Origin: Formicarius rufipectus
Lineage: Eukaryota; Chordata; Aves; Passeriformes; Formicariidae
NCBI GenBank assembly: GCA_013399695.1
Contig: VXAU01004726.1
Coordinates: 104,494 to 168,493, forward strand
DNA length: 64,000 bases
Direction of reading: 5' to 3'
Position 1 is the stretch's first letter; every line of letters begins with the position of its first letter. This document shows, one piece after another, positions 26,488 through 39,260 of this stretch. Under the pieces are notes generated by a model that was not told the origin of the DNA, ran no database searches, and was given only the letters and a program-made list of their open reading frames with translations. A program made the position numbers and the translations under genes.

Positions 26488-29334
26488 TTCCTATTTGTTA
26501 TCACTGCAGCTAGGGACTGAGGGTTTTTTAATACAAAATTAGTTCTACTTTTTTCATGTGTGTAAGGATTATCTCAAAGCAAACGCCTGGCAATGCACCA
26601 TGTGCCTTACAGTGGTAGCTGCCCATACACAGAACTGGTCTTCTATCATCAGGACAGGGATGCACTCCAGGTGTTTTTCTGGCAACTCCATCCTAATTAG
26701 TCCCGTTCTACAGAAGAGAAACATCAAGTGAAATCTCCACTTAAAAAGGAATCAATTTTCCACTCTGGACTGTTTTGCCCTATAAAAAGATCACTACAGG
26801 ATTAGATAACAGGCTAAGGTGTGAAGCACTTAGCTTTGTATTTGGCCATCAGGATGAAAGACTGGCACCCCCTGGGTGGGGACCACCCCCGCCATCCCAT
26901 GCTCCTCAAAGGGCTGTCAACTATCCTTTTCACAGCTGAAAAGTCTGGACTCAGGTCTCTGCAAAAAGCAATTCTACAGGACTGAAGCAAAATTAGTTCC
27001 TCAGAGAATATTTTGCTATTTCTTATTTTTATTGCCATTTCTAGTCATGTAATATGATCTTAGTTTTGTAGGTACTGTACAAAATAAGGCACCAAGAAAA
27101 ATAGGCACCCAGTTTAGGCACTCCTGACCACTCTCTAGAGAAGCAAATAACCTGTCTACAATAGCTAGGAAAGAAACTTGGGCACCTAAATTAGGCATCT
27201 CAAGTTAAATATGATGGGGGCCATTGACAGATCTAGGTGAAGCAAGGTTTTAAGAGAGAGCAATCTTTGAACAGAAAAAAAATGTGTCTACAGGGAGGGC
27301 CCTAAACAGCCAAGCTTTCAGGCAAACAAATATCTGATAAAAAGCAGAAACCCACAAGACTAGAAAACTGTCTCTCAGGTTAATCCAATGATATTAATCA
27401 GCCAGAGAATTCAAAAGAAATAAGTAGCTGGAACCATTGATGCTGGAGAAATTGGGGGATAATAAGGACCAATTGCTCAATAAAATCTTATTTCCCCCCC
27501 TATCTTTTTATATTGTATCAGACTGTTATGAGCTTTAATTCCCATGCTTGAAGTTAGGCTGTAGCTCTCCTTTGAGGATGAAGGCTGAAAAGTCAGGCAC
27601 AGAGAGATTGTTTTTTGAGAAATACTCTTCATCTGATAAGGGTGGTGTGTACTAATTTAGTTAATTCTGGGGTTTAGTAGTTCTAAGGTTTCTCTCACAT
27701 CACATCTGTGCTAGTATTTAGATGACTGTGGTGTGAGTTCCTCTATCCCCTCTGATTTGGTAGTTATTAAATAAACCAAAGGAAGGGAAAGAGCATAAAA
27801 AAACAACAAAACAGCACTGCTCATCTGATGGGTAGAGATCATAGTACACCAGAGACCTAGTTGTCAAGGTTTTGTTACTATAATAACAAAGAGGAGCATT
27901 AAGGAGTTTGAAGAAAAGACAAGACTACTGTCTTGAAGGAAAACATACCTTACAGAAGAGTCCTTGGAGAAAGCATAAAGATGTTTGCTTGAAAAAGCAA
28001 GCACTGGAAGCTCAAACAAGTGATTTCCAATTCAGAAATGAGAAAGCTACAGGGAGAGTCAGAATTCACCATGAAAAGCCTTGAAGGTCAAGACAATATT
28101 TTTTTTTCCTTTTATTTCTTCTTCCTTTTTTTGACCATGGACCATTTTCAATGGAACTAAATTCAGAAAGAATGATTTATAGAGGCACCAGAAAATAAAT
28201 CTACTGAACCAATAGACTAGAGGTTAAATGGGTAAAGTTGTGGAAACTAAACTGGCAAAACATAAGTAGACACACCAGCAATAGAAAGGCACGAGAAGGA
28301 AAATTAAGATGATGAAGTCAGCTACTGTAGGCTTTAGATTGAATTAAGTTAGTGGTCACACATGAACAGACAGTAGAGCAAAACACACAAATTTTGTTTC
28401 AGATGAAAGAAGCTCAGTTCAGTTTAAGAGAAGCAGAAGTGCAAGTTGTCTCTGTGGAGCAAATTTGTTTTAAGAGTAGTCAGGGATAAGTTACAGATAG
28501 AAATGACCATGGTCTTGGATGTAGGGTGGCCCACAGAAATTTCAAAATAGGTCTGGAAAATTCTCCAAAAGAATAGAGAGATAAGAGAGAGCGGGCAAAG
28601 ACAGTCATGGAAGGCAGAATGGCACAGTACCACAGCAGGACATCAGTCAGTGGCATCTGAGGTTGTTGCAGTGACTGGCAGGCATATGCAGACTGACCTT
28701 TGAACAGAACTCATGAGTAACTTGGATGGCATTTCATTGAGAGCAAAAAGGGTGAGGTACATTCTGGAGCATGTAAGATGAAACAGGAGAAGATGAACTC
28801 AGGCAAACTTTTCAGAAAACTCTGGAGACAAAGGGAATACAGCCATAGCTGGCTTGCTCAGGTGCTGGATGAACACATGTCCATGTAGATTCATTTCTTC
28901 ATATGTAGGCTGACTCAAATTTTGACTTACATATTCATTTGAATAAAGCCCAGCTCTGCAAAAAATACATTTTACAGGTGGTTTACTCAAGATAAAACCT
29001 GTGAAAACTCTCTCAAAAGTCAAAGTTAGATCAGACTTTAATATATGCTCAGGAGTGTTGGTGAGGGAGAGCAAACCTTTTTTAAATCTACCTTGGATTC
29101 TGAGAAAATGAAGCAGCAGGAAAAGAGTTTTATATTTAATTTTTACAGCTATACACAGAATCTTCTTCATGCTCTGTTAGCTGTCACAGACCAGTTATTA
29201 TACTTACAAAAGACACTGACCTCCTCAGCTAACCCGGATAACTATTAGCCTTTTGATAATGCCTGGAAGTAACACCACACTGTGTTTGTATTGCCTTCTG
29301 GTCAGGATTCTAAGGTTTTAACACTGCCATAAGA

Positions 29335-29373
29335 TTTTTTTGTTTGTTTCTTTGTTTTTGTTTGTTTGTTTTT
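29335..29373 (+). repeat. (TTTG)n-like low-complexity tract
   Basis: A T/G tract with repeated TTTG units is interrupted by one C. It is equivalent to AAAC repeats on the transcribed-sense strand of GRID2. Shorter relatives occur at 10335-10352 and 51051-51073. Confidence 0.88.
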
Positions 29374-32300
29374 AAGGCCCATATATGGAAGCAAAAATAC
29401 ACAGGATTACAGGAAAGAAAAATAAATAGCCAGACCATACATATTAATACAAAGTGAGGCCAGTAGGTGCACCTGGTACCCCTAGGCACCTGTCAGCTCA
29501 CATCATGGACTGTGCAGAAGGTAGTAACTGCAGGACAGATGAATTGCACCTTCAGCTGTGGGACTGAACACATCAAGGTCTTAAGGATGGTTGTGAACCT
29601 TACTGCTTGTAGAGCCAACACAAAACTTCTCAGCTGCCCAAGAAGCATCACCTCCAGAAGCAGAGGGGAACCAGTGTCTGGTTGATAATTAGCTGCTAAC
29701 CAACAGCTGCATAGCATGGCTGATCCTCTTGTTGTGAATTAAGATATACTAGAGTACTGTCCCAGCATTTTTATGTGCTTTTCCTTTTTTTTCTATCCCT
29801 TTCTTAGCCACTGTCAAATTGCTGAATCATGGTACAGATCCAATATCCCAAAACTCTGTCTTGATTCTCTTTTGTTTTCAGTGTCTTTTCATTGGGCTAC
29901 TCCATGGCCAGAAATGTTCACAACAAAGATGAATAGACTTCCGTATGTTAACTAGATTTTTTTTTTTTGTGGTGCCAGAAGTGTATCTGCCTCAAGAATA
30001 GCAATTCCAATAGCAATTTTGTGAGTATATCAGGATAATTACTTAATTCAGGAGGTTTGTTTGACCCACTAAAATAAGTCTTCGTGCTGTTGCTACTGCT
30101 GTAAACAAATTAAGAATATCCATGTTTAGTTATTAATGATTTCTTGTACCAATTGTTACTACCCCTTTCCTCCCCCTACAAATAACCTTAGCAAAACTTT
30201 GCTATGGTCTACTCATAAGTCGTTTAAACAACTTTGTTTTTACTATTATGGTATTTTCAGGAGGTTAAAAGTGCCATCGCCAGTGTCCAGGGAAAACAAA
30301 TGGGCTCAGCAGTTGCTGGCACGTTTCCACTGGCCGTGCAAGTAGGATCACAAGAAAATCCAAATCTCGAGACCAAATTCCCTTTGATACTATGTGCAAA
30401 TTGAAAAGGAAATACTATGAGCCTATGAGGAGTTTCTCTTAATGCACCATCCATAAGCATTATTTCACCTGACAGTCATTCAAAAGTTTTCTACCAGCTA
30501 AATATTTTGCACATAGAGTTAAATAGGCAGAGGTTTCAAACACATTTGGATTCTGCCTGGGAAAGGAATTTTCCACTCTGTACTACTGAGAAAAATGGAG
30601 AGGCTGTAGGCTACGGTATCATGTTCAGAGGAACAAGGTGGGTAGGATAGGGCATTAGGCACTATTATACTCCAGGGAGGAAAGAGCAGACAGGGGCACA
30701 ATAGAAGTGCTTCATTGTATTTTAAATGGGAATAGTTCCAAGGATGGGAAAGCCTGTGGTGCTTGTAAAGGATTAAAGAGGGTAATGTGCTTTTTAAGAA
30801 GACATAAAGAGGTATGTAATGGGATATGTTTAAGCCTAAATGATTTTTCTTGGAGACCTCAATGAATGTTTAAGCAGGCATGACTTAGGCCTCTGTAAAT
30901 CCTCTCTGAATAAATAACTTCCGCAAAAGTAGAGTTTCCTTTGACAGAATGAGATGCATATTTCATAACCCATGCAAAAAAAGGAAAATCAATTTGAGAC
31001 ACATGAAACACCTAGGAATAATGTAGAATAAGGGAAGATAAAAGTGAATATACTCCAGAATGATCCAAGTTTATATAAAAATACAGCTACCTCCCCATCC
31101 ATTTTGATTTGACAGTGAAGGAAGACAAACAATTGAATGCTTCCATACCTTAAATTCAGACCTTCAGCTGCTTTTTTCTGTCTTTTGAGAAAGGAAGCGA
31201 CAACAAGTGGGAGAAAATATCTAAAGTGCATGTGCTCTTCGGGCTGTCTCATTTGTGGCATCTAAAACTGCTCTTTCTTCAGGGTAAATCTACACAGCTG
31301 CTCTCTAACCAGACTTGATGGTGCATATGGCTGTTCGCTATGGGTGGAACAGAAGCACATGCAGTGATACACATGCAAATGACTTATAAGAAGGACAATA
31401 AATATCAAAACCTGAAAACTTACAATGGCATGATCTTCCCATATTATTTCTCTTCCCCCCCTGCCCTCCTGCCAGGAAAAGCAGGTCAAAACGGTAGATT
31501 GCCTGATGCAAAGCGGGACTGTGCAATCATTGTCATTTGGCTGCATTGTATTTTCACTCACATGGGTCCCAATCCCCATGAAGTCACTGATACAGCAAGC
31601 ATGCATTCCTGCTGAATGAGAGGAGTGATGTGTTGAGTAAATAGGTGGTTGATCCCTCTCCGCTTCCCCCTATTTAAATATATATATTAGTATTAAACTG
31701 CTACTTCCCTCAAGATAAAATAATGCCATCTCTGCTGGAATTGTTGGAATAAAAGCAAGACAAAACTAAAGAACTTTTATGCTTTAACAAAAACTTTTGG
31801 GGAAGACTGCTGTGAAGGCTGCTTGTAAACCCCATTAACCTCTGAGGTGGTGCAGCGAGGAGTGTTGTTAAAGATGAGCATGGCTACTGCATTCATAACA
31901 TCCTTCCTGTCCACCTCTCTCCCACGGTGGTCCCTCCTATCATGGTACATTCATGGACTTTAGTCAGCTGAGTCGAAGTCCCTTTCTCTGTGCCCATTTG
32001 GAAGCACTCAGTAGGCCTCTGCTCTCTCACTTGGCACTCCAGGAACATGTGCCAAGGTAATGGCATTGCAGAGCTTGGACAAGCTGTTGTTCACTTATGC
32101 TTTAGGAATGGTAGAAACAAATTGAAACACAGAGGAAGACCTGTTGGCTTAGCCTGTCCAGGGTTATACGCAGGTTAATAGTTCTGATGAGGCCAGTTAA
32201 AGACCCTTTCTATTATGAAGCATAGAAATAGGCCCAGAGGGCCATGAATTCTTTCCTTTGAAATGTTTTCATTTTCTGAAGTGTGTTACAAAGGTTATAA

Positions 32301-32895
32301 TCTGTGCTTCTTGTCAGCTACCTTTTAAAATACTAGTTTTTCTTAGCTAAGATTAGCTTTTAACATCACTTTCTTCATTCAGCTTTCTTCCTGAGCTGAC
32401 CAAATCCAATCTCCCCAAAGCTTCTGTGTGAACAGCAGCTGGAAAATAATCTTTTTCTGTATCATTTCTTCTTATAAGTTGAAGGAAGGGGGAAAACTGC
32501 ACAAGAATGTAAATGTGTATGTTCATTAGAACCAGGACTAAGACATCAGATTTTTTAAAACTGGAGGGTAGTTGGCTTGTTCTCATGGCACAACTTAGTT
32601 TTACAACATCATCATTTGCAAGTGCTCATTCCTGGGAAGCAGAAACATGAGTAATTAAAGAACTTAGATCTTTTTCTGGATTTTTAGGTTTTAGGACAGC
32701 AAATACCATGTTTCCAGGAACAAGAAATCAAAGACTGTAATCTGGAATTACCTGCCAGTGTGATACACCATTTGTTTGTTTGTTTTTCAGCTATAAGCCT
32801 TTAGTCAGCACAGCTCTGTTTGATGTACTCTGGTTGTTGATTCTTCTGAAACCTTTTGTATAACTTGGGAAGGCAAACCAGAAGGAGGATAGGAT

Positions 32896-32957
32896 TATAT
32901 ATATATATATATACACATACACACACACACATATATATATACACACGTACACACACA
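32896..32957. repeat. Compound (TA)n/(CA)n microsatellite, 62 bp
   Basis: Every dinucleotide step from 32896 to 32957 is pyrimidine-purine (TA, CA, and a single CG-TA interruption near 32946-32949). It is organised as TA block, CA block, TA block, CA block. It lies in the 26.4-kb intron and is likely to be length-polymorphic. Strict alternation is compatible with left-handed DNA in the CA parts and cruciform or hairpin formation in the TA parts. Confidence 0.95.
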
Positions 32958-34232
32958 AAAGGCAAACCCTAGCTTTATCAGGCCCTTAGAAACTGAGCTA
33001 AAATATGTTTTCACAAAAAAGGCAATTTCCTCTAGCCAATAAATCTTCAAACTTTTCTTCTTGGTCTTTCAGCTTATGACTTTATCTAAAGGGGTTTTGA
33101 AAGTTCAGTTCCCCAGGGCCTCTCTTGGCTCTTCTTTTATGCTGTTTAGTCCTTCAGAGAAGAAAATATGATTGTGCTTATCCACAGGTTGGATTGGTGA
33201 TTTTAAAGCTCCTAAGAATCTTTGTTTTTTGCAGTTCTTTTATTATCAAGAGATCACCAGTGATTTCATCATTTAACATACTCTTTTTTCCTGTTTGTAT
33301 GCAGTGTGAAAACACCAAAAATTACAGGTTTTCCTGGCAAAAGGATTTTGGAGGAGACAAACAGCAGAGTTTGTTTGGATTTTTAGAAGTCTCTAAATCA
33401 AGTTTATAACAAGTAAGCACACAATTCATGGATGTTTTCTCTAATCGGTCTTTACATTTTGAATTTTAAAATAAAGTCAATAAAACATGATATTTCTTTG
33501 ATTTGATTTGGAAGTCTGACTATAGCTATAAAATGCTAGGGAAAATGTTTGTATACAGTCACTCATTAACATACACTCTTACACTGAATCCTTTCATGGA
33601 CTGACTAGTGCTTCTGTAAAAGCTGTAGCTGTCAACCAAAAATTGGGAGGGAACTGTGAATTCACAAATGTGCCTACAAAAATTGACTCCTGCTCTCAGA
33701 GTATTTTCCCACTGCCAAACCCACTACAGAAAGTGGCTGAGAGACTCTTCTTTAAAACCAGATCATCTTTTTCTGCCTTCTTCTCTCAAAACAACCATGA
33801 TTCAGAACTGAAAGCCAAGATTTTCAGTGTCAAGAATTTTCAAAAATAAAATAATCAATGTCTTATATTCAAAGTTCCTTAAGCATTGTGCAGTACATTG
33901 TTGCATCTTCTGGGGTTCCAAGTCCTAAGTTCCACTTTTCCTATTCTCATCTTGCACCCTGACATATGCACTCACCTTCTATAAATACACCTCTAAGTCC
34001 TTTTTGGGCAAACAGTTTGGATACTTACAGTTTAAAAAGTTGTTGAAAACAACCTAAACAGCTGAGAAGTCACAATCCTCTGTGCTGATGCAAAGGGCTT
34101 GCAGAAGGTGGTACCAGGCATGATCATTATCTGGATGCAAATGCATCCCTTATAGTTAAAAGCAACAACTAAGCAAATGTGGTGTTACACAGAGCATGTC
34201 CAATGGGGAGCAAAATGTAAGCATACCAGTAC

Positions 34233-34428
34233 CTTTTGAATGCCTGCGGTCGACTCCACGACGTTGTTCTCTGAGCCGTTACTTCTGTTAATCATCCTCC
34301 ACATTTGGGAATACATGCTGTCCCTCTCAAAAGGATTCATCCCTTTCACTCGGACGTGCTCATAGACTGCGGAGTCCAAGACAGTGCCGTAAGGAATATC
34401 CGTCTGCCTTGAGAGATCCTGGAGAGAC
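34233..34428 (-). CDS. GRID2: GRID2 coding exon: first half of the S2 ligand-binding segment (GluD2)
   Basis: The exon begins with the last base of a Gln codon (CA|G) carried over from the M3 exon. It then encodes 65 whole codons, starting SLQDLSRQTDIPYGTVLDSA and ending AGIQK. This is the part of S2 directly after the M3-S2 linker. YGTVLDSAVYEH (residues 13-24) is the delta-2 form of the loop whose Ser-Ala pair sits where other iGluRs bind the ligand carboxylate. MINRSNGSEN contains two overlapping N-glycosylation sequons (Asn47-Arg-Ser and Asn50-Gly-Ser). ERDSMYSQMWRMI is characteristic of GRID2 and not GRID1. The acceptor read on the minus strand is TTCACCAACCATTAAG, an AAG rather than CAG or TAG end. 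The donor is AAAG|GTACTGG. An in-frame stretch continues upstream of the acceptor into the intron, but the phase match to the M3 exon fixes the exon start at 34428. Residues such as SRQTD, VRVKGMN and VESTAG appear to differ from the mammalian protein as I recall it. Confidence 0.97.
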
Positions 34429-36419
34429 CTTAATGGTTGGTGAAGAGAAAAGACATAGGACACTTGAAGACATATTTTCAAGAGGAAGGAGCTGCAGGCA
34501 AGCAAAGGGCAACACAGAGGAAAGACAGCTGTCAAGACACCTTCTTTTGTTATTGTTGTTGGGGTTTTTTTATTATCATTTTTATTTTTTTCTTAAAAGC
34601 TAAAGTGAGACTGAAAATTTGTTTTTATGATTGAAGATACAAAGAGGAATATGAAGGGAAAGCACAGGGTGGAAAAAGTGAAAATGGATGAAAAGAGAAG
34701 AGTAGCAGGAGTAAGAGGATCCTGTCAAAGCCAAATTCCTTTTGGCAGGGACAAAGGAGAGAAAGGGAGCATTGCAGTCCCTCCAGTCAAAGGCAGGCAG
34801 TTCAACAGAAGCTAGGTAAAGCCTACATGAGCATAGTGCAAACACACTCTGCTCCTGGGGAGCTGGACTGTTAGCATTAGAACTCACCAAATCTAGCCCA
34901 AAGCATGTGGGCTGAGTACCTCTATGTGCTACTGGGTTTCACAGTGAAGGGCTGTTTTGTGGTGGTATTCCTGGACTGAACTGTGCATCCATTACACAGG
35001 TCACATACTACAGTATTTTCAGCAATAAAACTTCTGTTGTAGTTTCATGAACCTTCTCATCACAGTTTATGTTATTTTATCTAATAAATTTTTTCTACTT
35101 TACATGTTATCCAGTTTTACCCTTCTTTATAAACAAGAAAAATAATACAGTTTAGAAGTTTCTAAAGCATCCCTACTGCAGTTTTTTCAACCCTGCTTTG
35201 GACTAAAAAAATGCTTATTAGAACCCTTTTGACTCACCTTACCTCTTGACCTTTATTTTCCAGTCCTGTAGAATTGTCCTTCTGTACCTTTGATTCTTTA
35301 ATGGCAGTCATTAAAGTTTCAAAATAACTAATGTAATATGTCTCCTGCCTAAAACCCATTACAGCTTTCCCAGCACAAATTAACTGTGTATAAACTGCAC
35401 AAATCTAGGAGATGACACATAAGGACAAATCAAGGTGCTGAATGCTGTCTTAAAGAAAGCAGTAGCAAATTGTAAAAGCTCATTGCAGACACAAAGTGCA
35501 AATGCAAATGTAGGAAATTCAAGTTCTAAACTGTGTTTCAGAAACATGTAAATATGGAGGCTGGTGAAAATGGCCTTACAGGTGGGGACAAAGAGGAATT
35601 CTTAGGTCTTCTGGGGATGGCACTGAAGAGAACAATACTCAAATCTCAAAAGATATATATGCCTCTGAACAAACAGAATCCAGGAAAAGAAGAAATCAAC
35701 AGATCTCAATGGCAAGGGTTTAGAGGTTAACTAATTAAAAAAGAAATCCTTTAAAAAAGAGAAATATGGGCTTAGAAAAACATTAAGAACTAAATTCTAA
35801 TCAGATAATGTATATTAATTATAAGGAAGGGATAAATTTAATTTTGAAGAGTAAATAACTAATAGTATTAACCCTCCCCAAATCCTCTCCTCTTTCTTCA
35901 ACAAGATTCCTCTTCAACAGGCGTCTTACAAAGAATCAGTACACATATGGAATCATTAAAAATGAGATTCTAGATGTAACACTTCCTGAAATAAAGTGTA
36001 TTGGTGTTCTTTATAGAGGACCAAGAGATGCCTTTTTCCTGGAAGAAAAACGGCAGACCCTAAGGCATTGGGAGAATAAGTACTGCAGTTAATTTCTAAT
36101 TGAAAAGTAAAAAATAAGTTATGAAGTCCAGATAAACACCTATAAGTTCTGAAAGATTAAATATAAAATGGCTGAGCAGTTAGTAAAAATGAGAAACCTT
36201 GCTACAGCTGTGAGTGAAACCAGTAAACATTTTAAAAAGTAGCAGTCAGGGGAATTGTGAAAGTAAACTACTTATGTGATATATTTAAATTTAATAAATA
36301 TACTGAAATAAGTATTGATACAATTTTAAAGATCAGTCTTGAAGTTTAGACATAGCCACCAAGTAGGTTTCTCCAGAGAAAGCACTTCAGTCACCTATTA
36401 CACTTTGAACTTACTGAAA

Positions 36420-37640
36420 AAATCCAGGAATTTCAAAAAGGCCTTCATCTCATCAAACAATATACAGATGGTGGAAGTATGGACAGTCTTCAAAGGAAGA
36501 AATTAGAAACACTTCCTGGCAACTCTGGATAGCATCAGAAACACTCAGAGTGGATGCTCTTGAGGGATTTCAAGGGTAACAAGAACAGCTTTCACAGAAC
36601 TAAAAGCCTGAACAAGGGAAGTGTGAACCTGTCAATGGGAACAGCAGGCAGAGCTAAAGCTGAGGTGCTCTGTGCCTGCGTTGCCTCACTCTTCCTCAAC
36701 AAGGTCTCCCAGGTCCCTGTGACTAAAAGCAGGATTCAAGGAGGCAATGAACAACTAGTCAGGAAATCCCAACCAGACAAGGCAGGGATTGAATGAGATC
36801 AGTAGATCCACAGAAGTCCATGGGACCCAGCAGGCTGCATCAAAGTATGCTGAGAGAGCTGGCCAATGTCCTTGCAGGGCCACTTGCTTTAATTTTTGAA
36901 GGTGAAGGAGATCTCTGGCCATTAGAAAAAGAAAATGTTCAGATTATATTAAAAAAATATAAGAGAGATTATCCATGGAATTATGGCTGGTCATCCAACA
37001 TCATGAAGTGAGTCCTCTGAGGCCATATTTCTGAGCACACGAAGGAGAAGCAGCTGCCTGGCCTCAGTCTACATGGATTTACCAAAGGTAAGTAATTCCT
37101 AACTGAATTGGTTGCCTTCTGCAGTAAAATTATTTTGTGGACAAGACCAGAGAAACAGACATAGTTTACCTTAACTATTCTTACCATAACTATTCTTAAC
37201 TGCTTACCAGAGCATTCGATATATTTCCCACAATATTCTTGTATCTAAATTAGGTCACTGGTACGGCTATGTAGGAAAACACATGGATAAATTCCTGACT
37301 GCATAGTTATGTTCACAGGGTAGCTCACCTAGAGGCTGCTAACAGCTACCACAGAAATCTAACCTGGGATATGTCTTTACTGGAGGAGATAAGCAAGGAC
37401 CCTCCTGTCAAGTAGCAGATGACGTGACACTGCGGGACCAGCTGACTGCTCAAGAACAGGCTGCTGTTCAGATGGACTGAAAAAGACTGGAGGAATGGGT
37501 TCTGAAATTCAGCAAGGACAAATGCAAAGTTCTGCACCTGGGGATGAATAACTCCCTGCAACAACACAGGCTGGAGCACAGCTCTGCAGAAAGGCACTCC
37601 TGTAGGCAGCAGTGGGCCTTGGTGAGACCGTCTTTCTATT
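36420..37640 (+). mobile_element. Decayed CR1 LINE fragment, ORF2 reverse-transcriptase region
   Basis: This is an old, 5'- and 3'-truncated non-LTR retrotransposon copy of the CR1 family, inserted antisense to GRID2. The clearest part is the frame at 36793-37011. It contains KSMGP, LRELANVLAGPLALIFE and later KKYKRDYPWNYG, which follow the CR1 reverse-transcriptase order (KSMGPDG, LRELADV.AGPL..IFE, FKKG.K.DPGNYRP). Further downstream, FTKG-like (37077-37088), a cagatgacgtgacac stretch matching the catalytic ADD region (37418-37432) and CKVLHLG-like sequence (about 37513-37545) appear in order but in different frames and separated by stops. Several deletions and frameshifts have shortened the copy relative to an intact element. 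A local duplication of taactattctta (37172-37183 and 37188-37199) lies inside it. The 5' limit is uncertain by about 150 bases and the 3' limit by about 50. No functional protein is possible. Confidence 0.85.
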
Positions 37641-39260
37641 TTACCATTAGGCAAAGTGTTGTTTAGAAGTAGGTATATTACTGTTGTGTTGACTGTCTAC
37701 TTGTCAAAAGCATCACTGATGAAAGGCACTGGATAAATACAACATGTTATATTCATCCATTCTGTTACTGCTGCTGCTGCCAATACACTCCTCTATCTGG
37801 AAGTGCTCAGCAACACTGAACTGTCACAGGATGCACATTGTAATGTCCCTTGATTGTTGTGTTATTTGTCATACTAGAAAAGTACACCAAAAATATTTAC
37901 TGGGTCTCCAATGTCTAGTGAGAAGACCTTGCAAAACTGCAATCATTACTTCACAAGACTCTGTATAGCCATATAGTTTTCAGTGTAGCAAGCAACAAAG
38001 AATTTTTTTATATATTATTGCTAAGTGGCATATAATTGATATGTGTAGCTGCTGCCACAAATCAGTATGGTTGCAAATAGCACAAAAGAAACCAGCTCCT
38101 CTGTATTTCTTGAAGCTATAAAAACAACTTCGCTATTTTCAGAAAGGCAAAGCAACACAACACATGAGCTGTCAGTCTTGAAGTCTAGTAAAGTTTGCTG
38201 AAGTATGGCAAACGTATTTGCAAGCAGGCTGAGAAGCAAGCAAAAGTGCTATCACACACAAAGGTACCACGAGCAGGGAAGTAACAAGGAGAAGAATTAT
38301 GTCATGCCTTCAGGAAGGCATGTTGTAGTTGCCAAGTCTGGCATTAGCTATGGTCTGCAGCTCCTCACTGTTAGATGTGCTATCCTAAAACACAGGTTGC
38401 CTCCCAGCTGCCCTACTCTGCATCTTTTTACACTGGCAGGTGATGCTCCATGCTGAGAAAATGATGGCAGGAGGACAAAAACAAGACAAGTATACAGATG
38501 TGCTAAACACTGTTGTTGGCAGTAAACCCCAAGTTTCCGTTCACCTGACCTGAGAGTGAGAAAGAAGTTTTCAGAACCTTTGAGATGTATGTGTGTATAT
38601 TCTGCTGCACAGGCAAGCTGCAAAGACAGTAAAGATCTATCATATCAGTGGCTCCCTCCCCTCACACAAACATGTAAAATGGGATCATAATAAATATGAC
38701 CTCCTTCAGAAGCTGTGCTTTTTATAACCTGCAACTCTGCAGACGCTGGTGTAACATCCAGAACCTAGAAGCTATGGTACAGCAAAGCAAAGAGAAATTA
38801 CAAACTTTGACAGAAATAATAGAATTATTAAACCATTGAGGTTCCTCTGCAGAAGAAAGAACTTTTATAACTACTTTACCTCCAGCCTGGTTTATAGCTT
38901 ACATATTGTTTGGTGTACCTCTATTCCTGGATTAAACAATTCATTCTCTTTTCAGACAAATACCTTCAGTAGATACATAAATTCTCAGCCTCTCTATGTC
39001 ACCCAGTCTCACCACACAGCTGTCACACCAGATCTCAAAATAAGCAAAAAGCATTTGTCAAGCTGATCAATTCCTACAGCATATTCTTTGATGTACAAAT
39101 TCTGATACCATTGCCCACACTGGAATTTAATTTTGTGATGGTTCTCAGTTGAGCTACCCACAAAGCAAAGCATAGATCTAGCATGAGTTAGTGAATTATA
39201 ACGCCACATTTAAAAACTATTATCTCGTTGAATTTCTAATTTTGAAGCAATAAGCAGGCA

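Larger units (their letters stand above)
7838..34232 (-). other. GRID2: GRID2 intron, 26.4 kb, between the two S2 exons
   Basis: This complete intron has a GTACTGG donor (minus strand, 34232 downward) and a pyrimidine-rich tract ending in TGCAG at 7838. It interrupts the reading frame between codons (phase 0). Most of it is unique AT-rich sequence with no recognisable gene. Visible simple repeats are (TTTG)n at 10335-10352, T16 at 14308-14323, A14 at 17160-17173, A13 at 21246-21258, T16 at 22980-22995, T16 plus N at 23711-23727, a homopurine tract at 26444-26487, a T/G tract at 29335-29373 and a 62-bp alternating dinucleotide tract at 32896-32957. Very weak CR1-like traces may exist near 10095-10135 and 18025-18140. 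The longest open frame (21550-22146, + strand) is described under findings. No alternative exon with iGluR similarity was seen. Confidence 0.85.

Noticed and set aside
36554..37011. Plus-strand frames that look like small genes.
   Set aside because: They are relics of the CR1 reverse-transcriptase reading frame, truncated and shifted.
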